From CADEEL01 sp050246475 (GTDB lineage Bacteria; Pseudomonadota; Alphaproteobacteria; Caulobacterales; Aquidulcibacteraceae), in the NCBI GenBank assembly GCA_050246475.1, contig JBFWVZ010000005.1:62001-126000 (forward strand): DNA of 64,000 nt, given 5' to 3'. Below the pieces are notes generated by a model. The model searched no databases. It was not told the origin of the DNA and worked only from the letters and a program-made list of their open reading frames with translations. Positions 1-7,953 of the stretch are shown piece after piece. The position numbers and the translations under genes were made by a program. How positions within the stretch are numbered: position 1 is the first letter of the stretch; each line of letters starts with the position of its first letter.

Positions 1-395
1 TGAATGCCGCCGCCTTGCGGCATCGCCAGCGCGAAGACGAAGAACATCAGGAAGATCGTGAACAGGAACATCGCGAACGGCGAGATGTAGCGCGCGCGCT
101 TGCCGTGGATGTAATCGTGCGTGAGCGTGCCTGGGCGCGCCACGAGCATCGGCAAGGTGCGCCACGCTTTGGTATCGAAGTGAACGACGCCGTGGAGAAA
201 TTCCTCGAACACGTGCCCAAGCGTGCGGTGCACGTGCGCGGGCTGGCCGCAGCTGGCGCAATAGCGGCCCGAAACGTCCGCGCCGCAATTGAGGCACTTG
301 CCGTCCCCGTGGCGCGTGCCTTCGCGGCCTTCGACTTCGCGAGCGACAAGTCCCGCTGTTACGGCGGCGCCCGCGGCTTCAAGCTCCCCGCTCAT
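1..395 (-). CDS. DUF3667-type membrane protein, N-terminal part
   Basis: The reading frame runs off the left edge of the window, so only about 131 N-terminal residues are visible. They contain a small zinc-ribbon-like Cys cluster (CLNCG followed by YCASCGQ, about residues 34-48). A conserved stretch follows (HVFEEFLHGVVHFDTKAWRT), then the start of a hydrophobic helix (MFLFTIFLMFFVFALAM). This order of zinc ribbon, conserved helix and membrane segment is that of DUF3667 proteins, whose function is unknown. The start codon overlaps the stop of the upstream enoyl-CoA hydratase gene by 4 bp (ATGA), so the two are probably co-transcribed and translationally coupled. Confidence 0.8.
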   Translation of the reverse strand, partial: MSGELEAAGAAVTAGLVAREVEGREGTRHGDGKCLNCGADVSGRYCASCGQPAHVHRTLGHVFEEFLHGVVHFDTKAWRTLPMLVARPGTLTHDYIHGKRARYISPFAMFLFTIFLMFFVFALAMPQGGGI

Positions 396-1243
396 TCACC
401 CTCCGCCCATTTGGGTTTGCGCCGCTCGAGAAACGCGGCGAGCCCTTCGCGGCCTTCATCGCTGGCGCGGCGCTGCGCGATGCGGCGCGCGGTTTCGTGC
501 AGCAATTCGCTATCGACCAGGTGGCCGGCCGCGATCTGCGGCGCGAGCATGTGGCGCGGGCGGGTGACGTCATCCTGGATGTGGCGCACCAGCGCTTTTG
601 CATCGGCGACGGCGCCGGGCGCGTTTTCAAACGCCAGATCGGCCAAACGCCGCATCGCGGCATCAAGCTCGGCGTCGTTCTCGACGATTTCATGGATGAG
701 GCCGTAGCGCAGCGCGCCTTCCGCATCGAACGGCATGGCGGAGGCGAAGAGCATGCGCGCGTTGCGCGCGCCGACCGCTTCAACGACGTAGGGGCTGATG
801 GTTGCGGGCGTGAGGCCCAGGCGCACCTCGGTGAAGCGGAAGCTCGCGCGCTTGGTCGCAATCGCATAATCGGATGCAGCGACGAGCCCTGCGCCGCCGC
901 CCATCGCCGCGCCATCGACGAGCGCAACGGTGAACATCGGCAGATCGTGCAGCGCCTTCAGCATTTTCGCGAGCGCGAGGGCATCGGCCTCATTGTCCGC
1001 CTGCGTGCGTTCGCCCTGGCGCTTCATCCAATCGAGATCGGCGCCGGCAGAGAAATGCTCCCCCGCGCCGCGGATGAAGCAGATGCGCACATGATCGGCG
1101 CCGCGCAGCGTTTCGAAGGCTTCGCCGAGCGCGGCGATAGTGAGTTCGTCGAAGGCGTTGCGCTTTTGCGGACGATTAATGGTGACGACAGCAACGCCGG
1201 CGGGCGAGACATCGAGGATTGCGGGATCGGGCGCGAGAGTCAT
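392..1243 (-). CDS. Enoyl-CoA hydratase/isomerase family protein, possibly methylglutaconyl-CoA hydratase
   Basis: This 283-aa crotonase-fold enzyme has the usual length. The oxyanion-hole segments are visible as HFSAGADLDWM (about residues 63-73) and GAAMGGGAGLVAASDYAIA (about 110-128). The SAGADLDWM form is typical of LiuC-like methylglutaconyl-CoA hydratases of leucine degradation. That assignment is weak because no other leucine-catabolism gene lies beside it in the window. The expected reaction is syn hydration of a 2-enoyl-CoA in the cytosol. The gene is followed without a gap by the DUF3667 gene and preceded by an inverted-repeat element. A general short-chain enoyl-CoA hydratase is the main alternative. 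Confidence 0.85.
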   Translation of the reverse strand: MTLAPDPAILDVSPAGVAVVTINRPQKRNAFDELTIAALGEAFETLRGADHVRICFIRGAGEHFSAGADLDWMKRQGERTQADNEADALALAKMLKALHDLPMFTVALVDGAAMGGGAGLVAASDYAIATKRASFRFTEVRLGLTPATISPYVVEAVGARNARMLFASAMPFDAEGALRYGLIHEIVENDAELDAAMRRLADLAFENAPGAVADAKALVRHIQDDVTRPRHMLAPQIAAGHLVDSELLHETARRIAQRRASDEGREGLAAFLERRKPKWAEGE

Positions 1244-1282
1244 GGTGCGCAGCCTCCTGAGTTTGGATGCGCCGCTCGCCGT

Positions 1283-1381
1283 CCCTCCCCCTGCAAGGGG
1301 GAGGTAAGGTGGGGGTAAGCGCCAAGACTGGAGAAGGCTTCGTCTACCCCCTCCCAGCCTCCCCCTTTCAGGGGGAGGAGC
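1283..1381. repeat. Intergenic inverted-repeat element, family A copy 1
   Basis: This is a roughly 100-bp palindromic element. Its left end is a hairpin CCTCCCCCTGCAAGGGGGAGG and its right end a hairpin CCTCCCCCTTTCAGGGGGAGG, joined by G-rich and C-rich arms (GGTGGGGGTA and TACCCCCTCCCAGC) that can also pair. Its reverse complement matches the element at 6131-6226, so the two are copies of one family in opposite orientation. It lies between the start of the enoyl-CoA hydratase gene and the end of the TIR gene, both on the minus strand. It has no open reading frame of its own. It may act as a transcription attenuator or as a REP/MITE-like element. Confidence 0.8.
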
Positions 1382-1397
1382 CGGTGTGCGCCCCGCA

Positions 1398-2606
1398 TCA
1401 TACAGCCGCCAATGCTTGGGCCATCACCTGCCCGCGCTCGGCTTCCGGCGTTTCGTGAAGCTTCAGCCACTGCACGCCGGCGAAGAAATACTCGAAATCC
1501 TCGGGCGGAGCGGCTTCTTCGATGAACACGGGCAGAAGCCGCTTCTTATAGCGATCCGCGAGATAGACTTCGCGCTTCACGTGATCGCTTTCGAACGCGG
1601 CTTTCGAGCACATCACGGCGACGCCTTTGACGCCCTTGATCGCGCGCACGATCTCTCCGGCCCAGCTTTCCCCGGCATTGATGCCGTCCTTATCGAGCCA
1701 GAGATCGCGGCCTTCCTTCTTCACCGCTTCGCAAACGGGCAGCACAACCGGCGCATCCGCGCGCGCGTAGGAAACGAAGACGGCTTCCGGAGACGCGGGC
1801 GCGGCGGGCGCGGGCGCGCCGCCGACGGCGCTTTCATCGGCCAAGACCTCCGCTTCGGCTTCTTCACGCGCAGCGCTGCGCGCGGGCCGGTGCGTGACGA
1901 CGGCGAAGAGCGCGACGAGCGCAGCAATGATAAGCGCGAGCGCGAGCGGCGCGCCCAGCCACTCGGGCAGCCCGTAGCGCGCGCCGAACTGATTGAGCCC
2001 GCCCATCAGATCGCCGAGCGAACCGGGCTCGGGCCCGATGCGGTTCACCAGCCAGACAGCGGCGGTCACCGCCGCTGCGCCGATGCCGAGGAGAATGAAG
2101 AGCGCCGAGACGATCCAGAAGAACGCACCGCCGTTTCCGCCTTTGGCTTCGACGCGCGGCGCGGCGCGCTTGCGCGGCGCCTGCACTTGATCCGGCGCTT
2201 GCGGCGCGCCGGGCGCTTGAACCGAAGGCGGCGCGGGCGGGCGGGCGGCCTCGCGCGCGCGTTTATCGATCTCCGCCCAGGCGACGAGTTCGCGCTGCTG
2301 CTCGAAACTTGCATCGACGGCGGGAAGATCGCGCAGGCCGACCGGCGCGAAATGGTGATCGAGCTTGACGAAGACGAGACGCCCGTCGGCCCAGGCATCG
2401 AGCGCACGCTTCTCGAAGGCCAGCCGGTGATGATCGAAGGCGCTGTCCTTTGACCAGAGCGCGACGAGGCTATCCCCCGTCTGAAGCGGGCGGCCGGGAC
2501 GCTCCCCGGTTTCATGCTCGACGAAATGGCCCCGGCGCTCGAGATAGTGCTGCAGCGCATCGGCGGCAGGCTGATCCGCCGCGGCGTGGGCGATGAAAAC
2601 GGTCAT
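1398..2606 (-). CDS. Double-TIR transmembrane protein
   Basis: This 402-aa protein has an unusual symmetrical layout. Residues 1-110 form a diverged TIR-like domain starting MTVFIAHAAAD, with a candidate catalytic-position Glu at 65. A Pro/Ala linker follows. Then come two hydrophobic helices (about 161-188 and 217-238) separated by a short loop, a second linker, and a canonical TIR domain at about 275-400. The second TIR has FVSYARAD (277-284), a BB-loop-like region with GINAGESW, and Glu346 at the place of the conserved bacterial TIR glutamate. With two membrane passes, both TIR domains should lie in the cytosol. Bacterial TIR domains can act as NAD+ hydrolases/cyclases or as assembly modules; which applies here is unknown. 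It is flanked upstream by an unrelated secreted protein gene on the other strand. Confidence 0.85.
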   Translation of the reverse strand: MTVFIAHAAADQPAADALQHYLERRGHFVEHETGERPGRPLQTGDSLVALWSKDSAFDHHRLAFEKRALDAWADGRLVFVKLDHHFAPVGLRDLPAVDASFEQQRELVAWAEIDKRAREAARPPAPPSVQAPGAPQAPDQVQAPRKRAAPRVEAKGGNGGAFFWIVSALFILLGIGAAAVTAAVWLVNRIGPEPGSLGDLMGGLNQFGARYGLPEWLGAPLALALIIAALVALFAVVTHRPARSAAREEAEAEVLADESAVGGAPAPAAPASPEAVFVSYARADAPVVLPVCEAVKKEGRDLWLDKDGINAGESWAGEIVRAIKGVKGVAVMCSKAAFESDHVKREVYLADRYKKRLLPVFIEEAAPPEDFEYFFAGVQWLKLHETPEAERGQVMAQALAAV

Positions 2607-2738
2607 GCGGGATTCGGCCCTCCGGGGTGCTCTCTAGCACCCCCGCCCCGGCTTGGGAGGGGTGGGCGCTTGTCGCAAACACCTGACCTCTCGGCGTTTT
2701 GAAGGGACATCGAGACTTGCGCGCGGCTCAATGCTGGG

Positions 2739-3851
2739 ATGCGCACAATTCTGTTGGCCCTCGCCGCTCTCACACTCGCCGCCCCAGCCGAGGCGCAAGT
2801 CCGCATCACGATCGATGCGTCGCTGGCGGAGCGGACGCTCGGCCTCGTCTGTTCAGGAAGGCCCGTGGATGAGCGCGCGGTGCGGAACTCGCCCGCCGTG
2901 CAGGCGCAGATCGCGCACAATTCAGGGCTGATCGCGGCGGCGACCATGGACGCCTATGTCGCGGCGCTGCGCGCGGCCTCGGCCTGCCAGGCGCCTGCGG
3001 AGGATCCGTTCGGGATCGGCGACGTCATCGCCAACCGCGAAATCTATCGCGCCAAGATCACGGCGCTGACGGCGCGCCAGAACGAGCTGACGCAGGCGGT
3101 GGCGGCGCGGCTTGCGCCCTTCATGCGCGACGGCGAGAATTTCGAGGGCTCGGTCGTGCTGGCCGTGCCCTATTTCTCCTGCGGCGGCTTCTCGCGCGAA
3201 GCGGCGTTCTTCATCGACATACGCTGCCTGGATGCGGACATCTCGGCCGATTGGGTGGCGCTCGAACTGCTGATCGCGCACGAGACCTTCCACGCCATCC
3301 AGCAGCGCTATTTCGCGCGCGTCATCGAGAACGCCGAAGAGATCGCCACGCTCACCGACGCCTACGCCTATCTCTTCGGCGCGCTGCTGTGGGAAGGCAG
3401 CGCCGAATACGCCACGCCCTCGCGCGAGCTTGGCGCGGGCGGCGGCATGCTCACGCGCATCGGGCGGCAATTCGCGGCGAGCAACGCGCAGCGGCGGCGC
3501 AGCAATTTCAACCTGCTCTCGATGATGTTCGAATACGTTTCTCATCACGAGGGCGATCCGCGCGCGGCGGCGGAGCGCGCCTATCAGATCGCGTTCACCG
3601 GAACGTTCGAACAATTCGCCTACTATGCCGGCGCGGAGATGGCCGGCGATATCGACCAGGCGTGGGGCAGGCCCGCGCTCCTCTGCGTGATGCGCCTGCC
3701 TGCGGAAGAATTCGCGCTGGCGCACGATGCGGTCGCCGAGGCGCGGACGGACAACCCCCGCCGCCTCGGCCCCGCCGCGATCGGCGCGGCGCGGGCAGTG
3801 CGCGCGACGCGCGAGACCACACAGACGTTCGAAAGCTGCCGCCCCGCCTAG
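2739..3851 (+). CDS. Secreted putative zinc peptidase with HExxH motif
   Basis: This 370-aa protein has a clear Sec signal peptide (about residues 1-19, ending APAEAQ). The central region contains HETFH at 181-185, a zinc-binding HExxH. About 35 residues later comes EGSAEY (219-224), which offers a possible third glutamate ligand, as in gluzincin-type metallopeptidases. It resembles the loosely defined DUF5700/putative zinc-dependent peptidase group, but the family assignment is mine by motif only. The expected location is the periplasm or outside the cell. The stop codon overlaps that of the convergent arsC-like gene by 4 bp (CTAG). Cys residues at several positions may form disulfides. The substrate is unknown. 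Confidence 0.75.
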   Translation: MRTILLALAALTLAAPAEAQVRITIDASLAERTLGLVCSGRPVDERAVRNSPAVQAQIAHNSGLIAAATMDAYVAALRAASACQAPAEDPFGIGDVIANREIYRAKITALTARQNELTQAVAARLAPFMRDGENFEGSVVLAVPYFSCGGFSREAAFFIDIRCLDADISADWVALELLIAHETFHAIQQRYFARVIENAEEIATLTDAYAYLFGALLWEGSAEYATPSRELGAGGGMLTRIGRQFAASNAQRRRSNFNLLSMMFEYVSHHEGDPRAAAERAYQIAFTGTFEQFAYYAGAEMAGDIDQAWGRPALLCVMRLPAEEFALAHDAVAEARTDNPRRLGPAAIGAARAVRATRETTQTFESCRPA

Positions 3852-4192
3852 AGAACTTCGTCAACCCTGAGCGGCGGGCGCGCCAGCACGGTTCCCTTCC
3901 GCGTCGAGACGATCGGGCGCTGAATGAGACGCGGATTTTCCGCCATGGCGGTCAAAATTCGCGTCTCGGAGGCTCCGTTATAGAGCCCAAGCTCTTCCGC
4001 CGCCGGCTCCCTGGGGCGCAGCAACTCGCTCGGCTTGAGCCCAAGCAGCTTCAGCGTCTCGGTGATCTTCTTCTTCGACGGGCGCTCCTTAAGGTATTGA
4101 TAGATTTCGATCTCGTGCCCGAGCGACTCCAGCCGCGCGAGCGCCGCGCGCGACGAGCCGCAACCCGGATTGTGCCAGATCGTCACCTTCAT
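3848..4192 (-). CDS. ArsC-family reductase (glutaredoxin-linked arsenate reductase type)
   Basis: This 114-aa protein has the normal length for ArsC. The signature begins HNPGCGSS (residues 7-14) and contains the catalytic-position Cys11 after HNP. The RP-x-IVS segment (RPIVSTRKG) near residue 92 is also present, corresponding to the region carrying the anion-binding arginine. Classical members reduce arsenate to arsenite using glutathione and glutaredoxin. Many chromosomal paralogues without ars neighbours (YffB/Spx-like) have other or unknown roles. There is no arsB, acr3 or arsR gene beside it; the ArsR-family gene at 49.6 kb is far away. A housekeeping paralogue is therefore possible. Confidence 0.8.
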   Translation of the reverse strand: MKVTIWHNPGCGSSRAALARLESLGHEIEIYQYLKERPSKKKITETLKLLGLKPSELLRPREPAAEELGLYNGASETRILTAMAENPRLIQRPIVSTRKGTVLARPPLRVDEVL

Positions 4193-4318
4193 GGCGCGCG
4201 CAACCCCCCCGTGTTAAAAACACGTCATACGCTTGCGGAGCCGGGGCCGCGAGGCCCTAACCGCAGATCAGATGCGCGCCCGCCGCATGGCGAGCCGCGC
4301 CTGCGAGGGGAGATCGTC

Positions 4319-6109
4319 ATGAAGCTCGGCATGCTCAAGGGCCGTTTGTTGGCCGGCGCGGCGTTGACCGCACTCTTGTTCACAACCGCTTCGCTGGCGC
4401 CGGCGCCGAACGCCGCCACCGAGGATTTGCGCACGCTCGTCTTCTCGCGCGCCTGCGGCCCCGCCGAAGGGCTGGCCCGGCGCGAAGCGCTGGGCAGGCT
4501 GCTCGCCGGCGCCGCCGCTTATGCACAGACGATTCCCGGCGCGCTCGATACGCCGCCGCCGCTGATGAGCGGCCTCGGCGACGCGCACATGGACATCACC
4601 ACCGCGAGCCCGCAGGCGCAGGCCTATTTCGATCAGGGCTTGCGCTTGCTGCACGCCTTCAACCACGCCGAAGCGATCCGCGCCTTCCGCGAGGCGCAGC
4701 GCATCGATCCCACCTGCGCGATGTGCTTCTGGGGCGAGAGCTTCGCTTACGGCCCAAACATCAACGCGCCGATGAATCCGGCCGACAATGAAGTCGCGTT
4801 CAACACCTCGCGCGCCGCCTTCGAACGCATGAGCAATGCAACGCCGCTCGAGCAGGGCATGATCGAGGCGCTGCAGGTGCGCTACACGCGGATCGCGCCG
4901 GAGAACCGCACCGGCCTTGACGCCGCATACGCCGATGCGATGGCCGCGGTCGCCGATCGCTTCGCCGACAGCGACATCGCGCAGGTCATGGCTGCGGAAG
5001 CGGCGATGGATACGCAGCCATGGAATTATTGGAACGCGGACGGGCGCGAGACGCACGGGCGCGCGGGCGACGCGATCGCGCGCGTGGAGCGCGTGCTGGC
5101 GCGCAGCCCGCGCAATGCCGGCGCCATTCACCTCTACATTCACTTGGCCGAAGCCTCGATCGATCCGTGGCGCGCTGAAGCGGCGGCCGAGCGGCTCGCC
5201 GCGGTCGCGCCGGCGGCAGGCCACCTAGTGCATATGCCGGGGCACATCTTCTACCGCGTCGGGCGCTTCCGCGAATCCTTGCGCCTCAATGTGAGCGCCT
5301 CGGCGGCGGATGAGGCCTATATCCGCAACGCGAGCCCGAGCCCGATTTACCGCTACGGTTATTACCCCCACAATCTGCACTTCGTGATGACGAGCGCGGC
5401 GATGGCGGGCGATGCGCGCACCGCGCTCGATTATGCGAACCGGCTCGACGAAGCGCTGCCGCACGAAATGGCGGCGCAAGTCGTACTCGCTCAGCCGGTG
5501 CGGGCCGCACCCTGGTTCGCGCGCGCGCAATTCGATACGCCCGCCAACATCCTCGCCGCCGAGGCGCCCGCGCCCGGCATCGCTTATGTCAGCGCCGCGC
5601 ATCACTATGCGCGCGGCATGGCGTTCGCGCGCACCGGCCGGCCCGCCGAGACGCGCGCCGAGGCCCAAGCGATCGCCACGCTGGCCTCGACCGCGGATTT
5701 CTCGATGACCGATGCGCAGGGCATTCCCGCGCGAGAAATTTTGCGCACCTACGCCAGCGTGCTCGAAGCGCGCGCCCTCATGGCGGAGCGGAACTACACA
5801 GGCGCCATCGCCGAGCTCGAACGCGCCGTCGCGATGCAGGCTGAGATCGCCTATACCGAGCCGCCCTACATCTATTATCCGATCCGCCGCACACTGGGCG
5901 CCGCGTACCTGCTCAACCGCCAGCCCGCGCGCGCGGAAATGGAATTCCTGCAGACGCTGATCGAAAGCCCGCAGGACGCCTATGCCTATTGGGGCATTGC
6001 CGAAGCCCGCCGCCAGCGCGGCGACAGCCAAGGCGCATCCGCCGCGCGCTACCTCTTCAACAGCGCCTTCATGGGCCGGCGCGGCAGCGTGAACGTGCAC
6101 GATTTGTAG
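4319..6109 (+). CDS. Exported tetratricopeptide-repeat protein
   Basis: This 596-aa protein begins with a signal-like segment (MKLGMLKGRLLAGAALTALL). The start at 4319 is chosen because GAGGGGAGA lies 4-6 bases upstream and the signal-like hydrophobic segment follows; the frame is open far upstream, but that region overlaps other genes and has no such features. TPR-like helices begin near residue 90 (YFDQGLRLLHAFNHAEAIRAF) and continue to the C-terminus. The segments IDPTCAMCFWG and HMPGHIFYRVGRF are characteristic of a large family of bacterial TPR proteins of unknown function. A second hydrophobic stretch before residue 75 (LLAGAAAYAQT) resembles another signal-like site. It stands alone between arsC and a repeat element. 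Its role is probably protein binding in the periplasm. Confidence 0.8.
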   Translation: MKLGMLKGRLLAGAALTALLFTTASLAPAPNAATEDLRTLVFSRACGPAEGLARREALGRLLAGAAAYAQTIPGALDTPPPLMSGLGDAHMDITTASPQAQAYFDQGLRLLHAFNHAEAIRAFREAQRIDPTCAMCFWGESFAYGPNINAPMNPADNEVAFNTSRAAFERMSNATPLEQGMIEALQVRYTRIAPENRTGLDAAYADAMAAVADRFADSDIAQVMAAEAAMDTQPWNYWNADGRETHGRAGDAIARVERVLARSPRNAGAIHLYIHLAEASIDPWRAEAAAERLAAVAPAAGHLVHMPGHIFYRVGRFRESLRLNVSASAADEAYIRNASPSPIYRYGYYPHNLHFVMTSAAMAGDARTALDYANRLDEALPHEMAAQVVLAQPVRAAPWFARAQFDTPANILAAEAPAPGIAYVSAAHHYARGMAFARTGRPAETRAEAQAIATLASTADFSMTDAQGIPAREILRTYASVLEARALMAERNYTGAIAELERAVAMQAEIAYTEPPYIYYPIRRTLGAAYLLNRQPARAEMEFLQTLIESPQDAYAYWGIAEARRQRGDSQGASAARYLFNSAFMGRRGSVNVHDL

Positions 6110-6130
6110 AAGAAGCTGGCGCAGCCGTTG

Positions 6131-6226
6131 CTCCCCTCCCCCTGAAAGGGGGAGGCTGGGAGGGGGTAGGCGCCACCGCAGGTAGCGCTCACCCCCTCCT
6201 TACCTCCCCCTTTCAGGGGAGGGGCT
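6131..6226. repeat. Intergenic inverted-repeat element, family A copy 2
   Basis: This element matches the reverse complement of the one at 1283-1381. It starts with the hairpin CTCCCCCTGAAAGGGGGAG, continues GGCTGGGAGGGGGTAGGCGC, has a variable centre, and ends with CACCCCCTCCTTACCTCCCC and a closing hairpin. It lies 21 bp after the stop of the TPR gene and about 26 bp before the DUF559 gene. It could therefore terminate transcription of the former and insulate the latter. Confidence 0.8.
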
Positions 6227-6252
6227 CAGGCGTTGCGTTACAATCTCACCCA

Positions 6253-6711
6253 ATGAGTCGCTTTGCTCATACGCTCCAAGGCGCCGCCCGCGCGCGCGAC
6301 CTTCGGCGGGCGGCCACGAAAGCCGAGCGCATGCTTTGGGCGCAGATGCGCGGCGGTGCCCTGGGCGCACCCTTTCGCCGACAGCATCCTATCGGGCCTT
6401 ACTTCGCCGATTTCTGCTGTGTGCCTCTGCAGATCGTCGTCGAGCTTGACGGCAGCCAACACGCGGAGCGCGACGCGCAGGATCGTGCACGCACCGCCTA
6501 TCTTGAGGGGCGCGGCTTTCTCGTTCTGCGGTTCTGGAACAACGAGATCACAAACGGCCAGGGCGGGCCGCGTCTCGAAATCATGGATGCGATCCGGCGG
6601 CGCAAGTTCGAGCGCAATCAGGTCGAGGCCAAACAAAAAAACGCCGGCGCGAGTGCATCGCGCCGGCGCCTCTGTTCGTTGGATCGAAGCCTTAGATGGC
6701 CTTCAGATTGA
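6253..6711 (+). CDS. DUF559 endonuclease-like protein
   Basis: This 152-aa protein contains a DUF559 domain, related to the Vsr/very-short-patch-repair endonuclease fold, over residues 15-120. Recognisable features are TKAERMLWAQMRG, the conserved FRRQHPIGPYFADFCC, the acidic core VVELDGSQH, and the closing FLVLRFWNNEI. The Glu-x-Asp-Gly-x-Gln-His set corresponds to the presumed metal site. Such small proteins are common next to repeats in Alphaproteobacteria and have no proven substrate. The C-terminal tail (about the last 25 residues) is low-complexity, runs through the terminator hairpin at 6642-6668, and overlaps the end of the convergent csp gene by 20 bp. The true functional domain probably ends before that tail. 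Confidence 0.8.
   Translation: MSRFAHTLQGAARARDLRRAATKAERMLWAQMRGGALGAPFRRQHPIGPYFADFCCVPLQIVVELDGSQHAERDAQDRARTAYLEGRGFLVLRFWNNEITNGQGGPRLEIMDAIRRRKFERNQVEAKQKNAGASASRRRLCSLDRSLRWPSD
6635..6668 (-). terminator. Intrinsic terminator of the cold-shock gene
   Basis: On the minus strand a perfect 11-bp stem (arms CGCCGGCGCGA and TCGCGCCGGCG, 5-base loop) is followed directly by seven T residues. It lies 24 bp after the csp stop codon. It is embedded in the tail of the convergent DUF559 reading frame. Confidence 0.85.
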
Positions 6712-6901
6712 TCGCGGAAGGCTTGTTCTTACGCGGATCATTCTGAATCTCGAAGCTGACGGCTTGGCCGTCCGCGAGCGAGTTCATGCCCGAACGCTCG
6801 ACCGCGGAGATATGGACGAACACGTCCGAACCGCCGTCATCCGGGGCGATGAAGCCGAAGCCTTTTTGACCGTTGAACCATTTCACTTTGCCGGTAGCCA
6901 T
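6692..6901 (-). CDS. Cold-shock domain protein (CspA family)
   Basis: This 69-aa single cold-shock domain has both nucleic-acid-binding motifs: RNP1 as KGFGFI (residues 13-18) and RNP2 as DVFVHI (26-31). The N-terminus ATGKVKWFNGQKGFGF is the standard one. It binds single-stranded DNA or RNA and melts secondary structure in the cytosol, either as an RNA chaperone or as an antiterminator. A leader of up to about 200 bp without any gene precedes it (6902-7099), which would fit the long regulatory 5' untranslated region usual for csp genes. A strong intrinsic terminator follows. Confidence 0.95.
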   Translation of the reverse strand: MATGKVKWFNGQKGFGFIAPDDGGSDVFVHISAVERSGMNSLADGQAVSFEIQNDPRKNKPSAINLKAI

Positions 6902-7099
6902 GCGGCCGCTCCTTCAGTTCTTAAAGCAATGCGGAGCCGCCTTTGGGGCCGCTCTGCGGGTGGTGGATTGGGAGGTTCGGTGATCGTGCGAGCGCGAAGG
7001 CGGTCGGCTGATAGGCGAGCCAAGTAATCCTGTGGGGCGACGTGGGGGCCAATTGTGGCGAGATTGCGGCAAACGCCGTAGCGGAATGGTCGCGGGGCC

Positions 7100-7861
7100 C
7101 TATTGGGAGGCGGGGTGGGCCACGTAGCGCGCCGCATTGCGCTGCGTGACGGCGTTTTCCGGATCGAGCGCGAGCGCGCGTGCGCAAGCGGCCTCCCCGG
7201 CTTCGGCCCCGCCGCGCGAGAGCACTTCGCAGCGGACGTTGTGGGCCGTGCGATTTTCAGCCGAGCGGGCGATCGCCGCATCGGCGGCGGCGAGCGCGCC
7301 GGCATCGTCGCCCTGCGCGAGCAGCAGCGTGGAGAGCGTCGCGTTCGCAGGCGCGGCCATCGCGGGCGTGCGCGCGGCGCGCCGGAGATCCTCGATCGCT
7401 TCGTCGCGGCGGCGCAGATTGATGAGCGTCTGCGCACGGAAATAACGCGTGCGCGCCCAGCGCGGCCGCACTTCGAGCGCGCGGGTGAGATCGGCGAGCG
7501 CGCGTTCGTCCTGCCCGATGAGTTGGAGTGCGCGGCCGCGCGTTGCGATCATCAAAGGCGGCGGCGTGATCTCGGCTTGGGTCATCAGCTCTTCGGCGCG
7601 GTCATAAGCCTGCACGGTGGGCGTGCCGCGTTCGAGCATGGCGTAGGTGTCGCCCATGCGCCGCCAGAGCTGCGCTTGATCCGCCGTGGAGAGGCCTTCG
7701 CGCGCGAGACAGGCTTCGAGCGCGGCGCGAACCGATTCATAATTTTCTTCGGCCGCCGTCGCGTCCGGGCAGAGATCGGCCGGCGCGGCCGCAGGTTGCG
7801 CGTGCGCGTGCGCGTGCAACAGAACAGAAAGCGCCAGCGCGCCGAAAAAGCGTTGCAACAC
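7100..7861 (-). CDS. Secreted TPR-like protein
   Basis: About 253 aa from a GTG start at 7861, chosen because GAGGGGAAGG sits 8 bases upstream and the product then begins directly with a signal peptide (VLQRFFGALALSVLLHAHAHAQ). An ATG 57 bp upstream is possible but adds a polar leader. The mature part has Cys residues (DLCPD, LEACL, VRCEV, EAACA) and TPR-like helix pairs over about residues 95-250, such as ALQLIGQDERALADLTRALE. The short HAHAHA run in the signal peptide comes from a hexanucleotide repeat. It is probably a periplasmic scaffold; no specific function is recognised. Confidence 0.75.
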   Translation of the reverse strand: MLQRFFGALALSVLLHAHAHAQPAAAPADLCPDATAAEENYESVRAALEACLAREGLSTADQAQLWRRMGDTYAMLERGTPTVQAYDRAEELMTQAEITPPPLMIATRGRALQLIGQDERALADLTRALEVRPRWARTRYFRAQTLINLRRRDEAIEDLRRAARTPAMAAPANATLSTLLLAQGDDAGALAAADAAIARSAENRTAHNVRCEVLSRGGAEAGEAACARALALDPENAVTQRNAARYVAHPASQ

Positions 7862-7953
7862 GAGCCGGTCCTTCCCCTCAGAGGCGAGCGCAGAGCCTCC
7901 ATGGAGCACGAGCAGCAAGGAAAACGCCAGCGGGTTCGCGCCACGCGCGGTTC

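Noticed and set aside
1283..1381. CRISPR-like palindromic repeat
   Set aside because: There are no regular spacers, only one element per locus and no cas genes in the window.
3848..4192. Arsenic resistance locus
   Set aside because: The ArsC-like gene stands alone and the ArsR-type gene is 45 kb away without metal-binding cysteines.
3251..4318. Possible long N-terminal extension of the TPR protein
   Set aside because: It would overlap the HExxH gene and run antisense to arsC, and is Arg-rich without motifs; a good ribosome site and signal peptide occur at 4319.
7796..7824. Hexanucleotide repeat (GCGTGC) in the signal peptide of the TPR-like protein
   Set aside because: Only three to four copies; a change would be in frame and merely alter the HAHA run, so no switch is likely.
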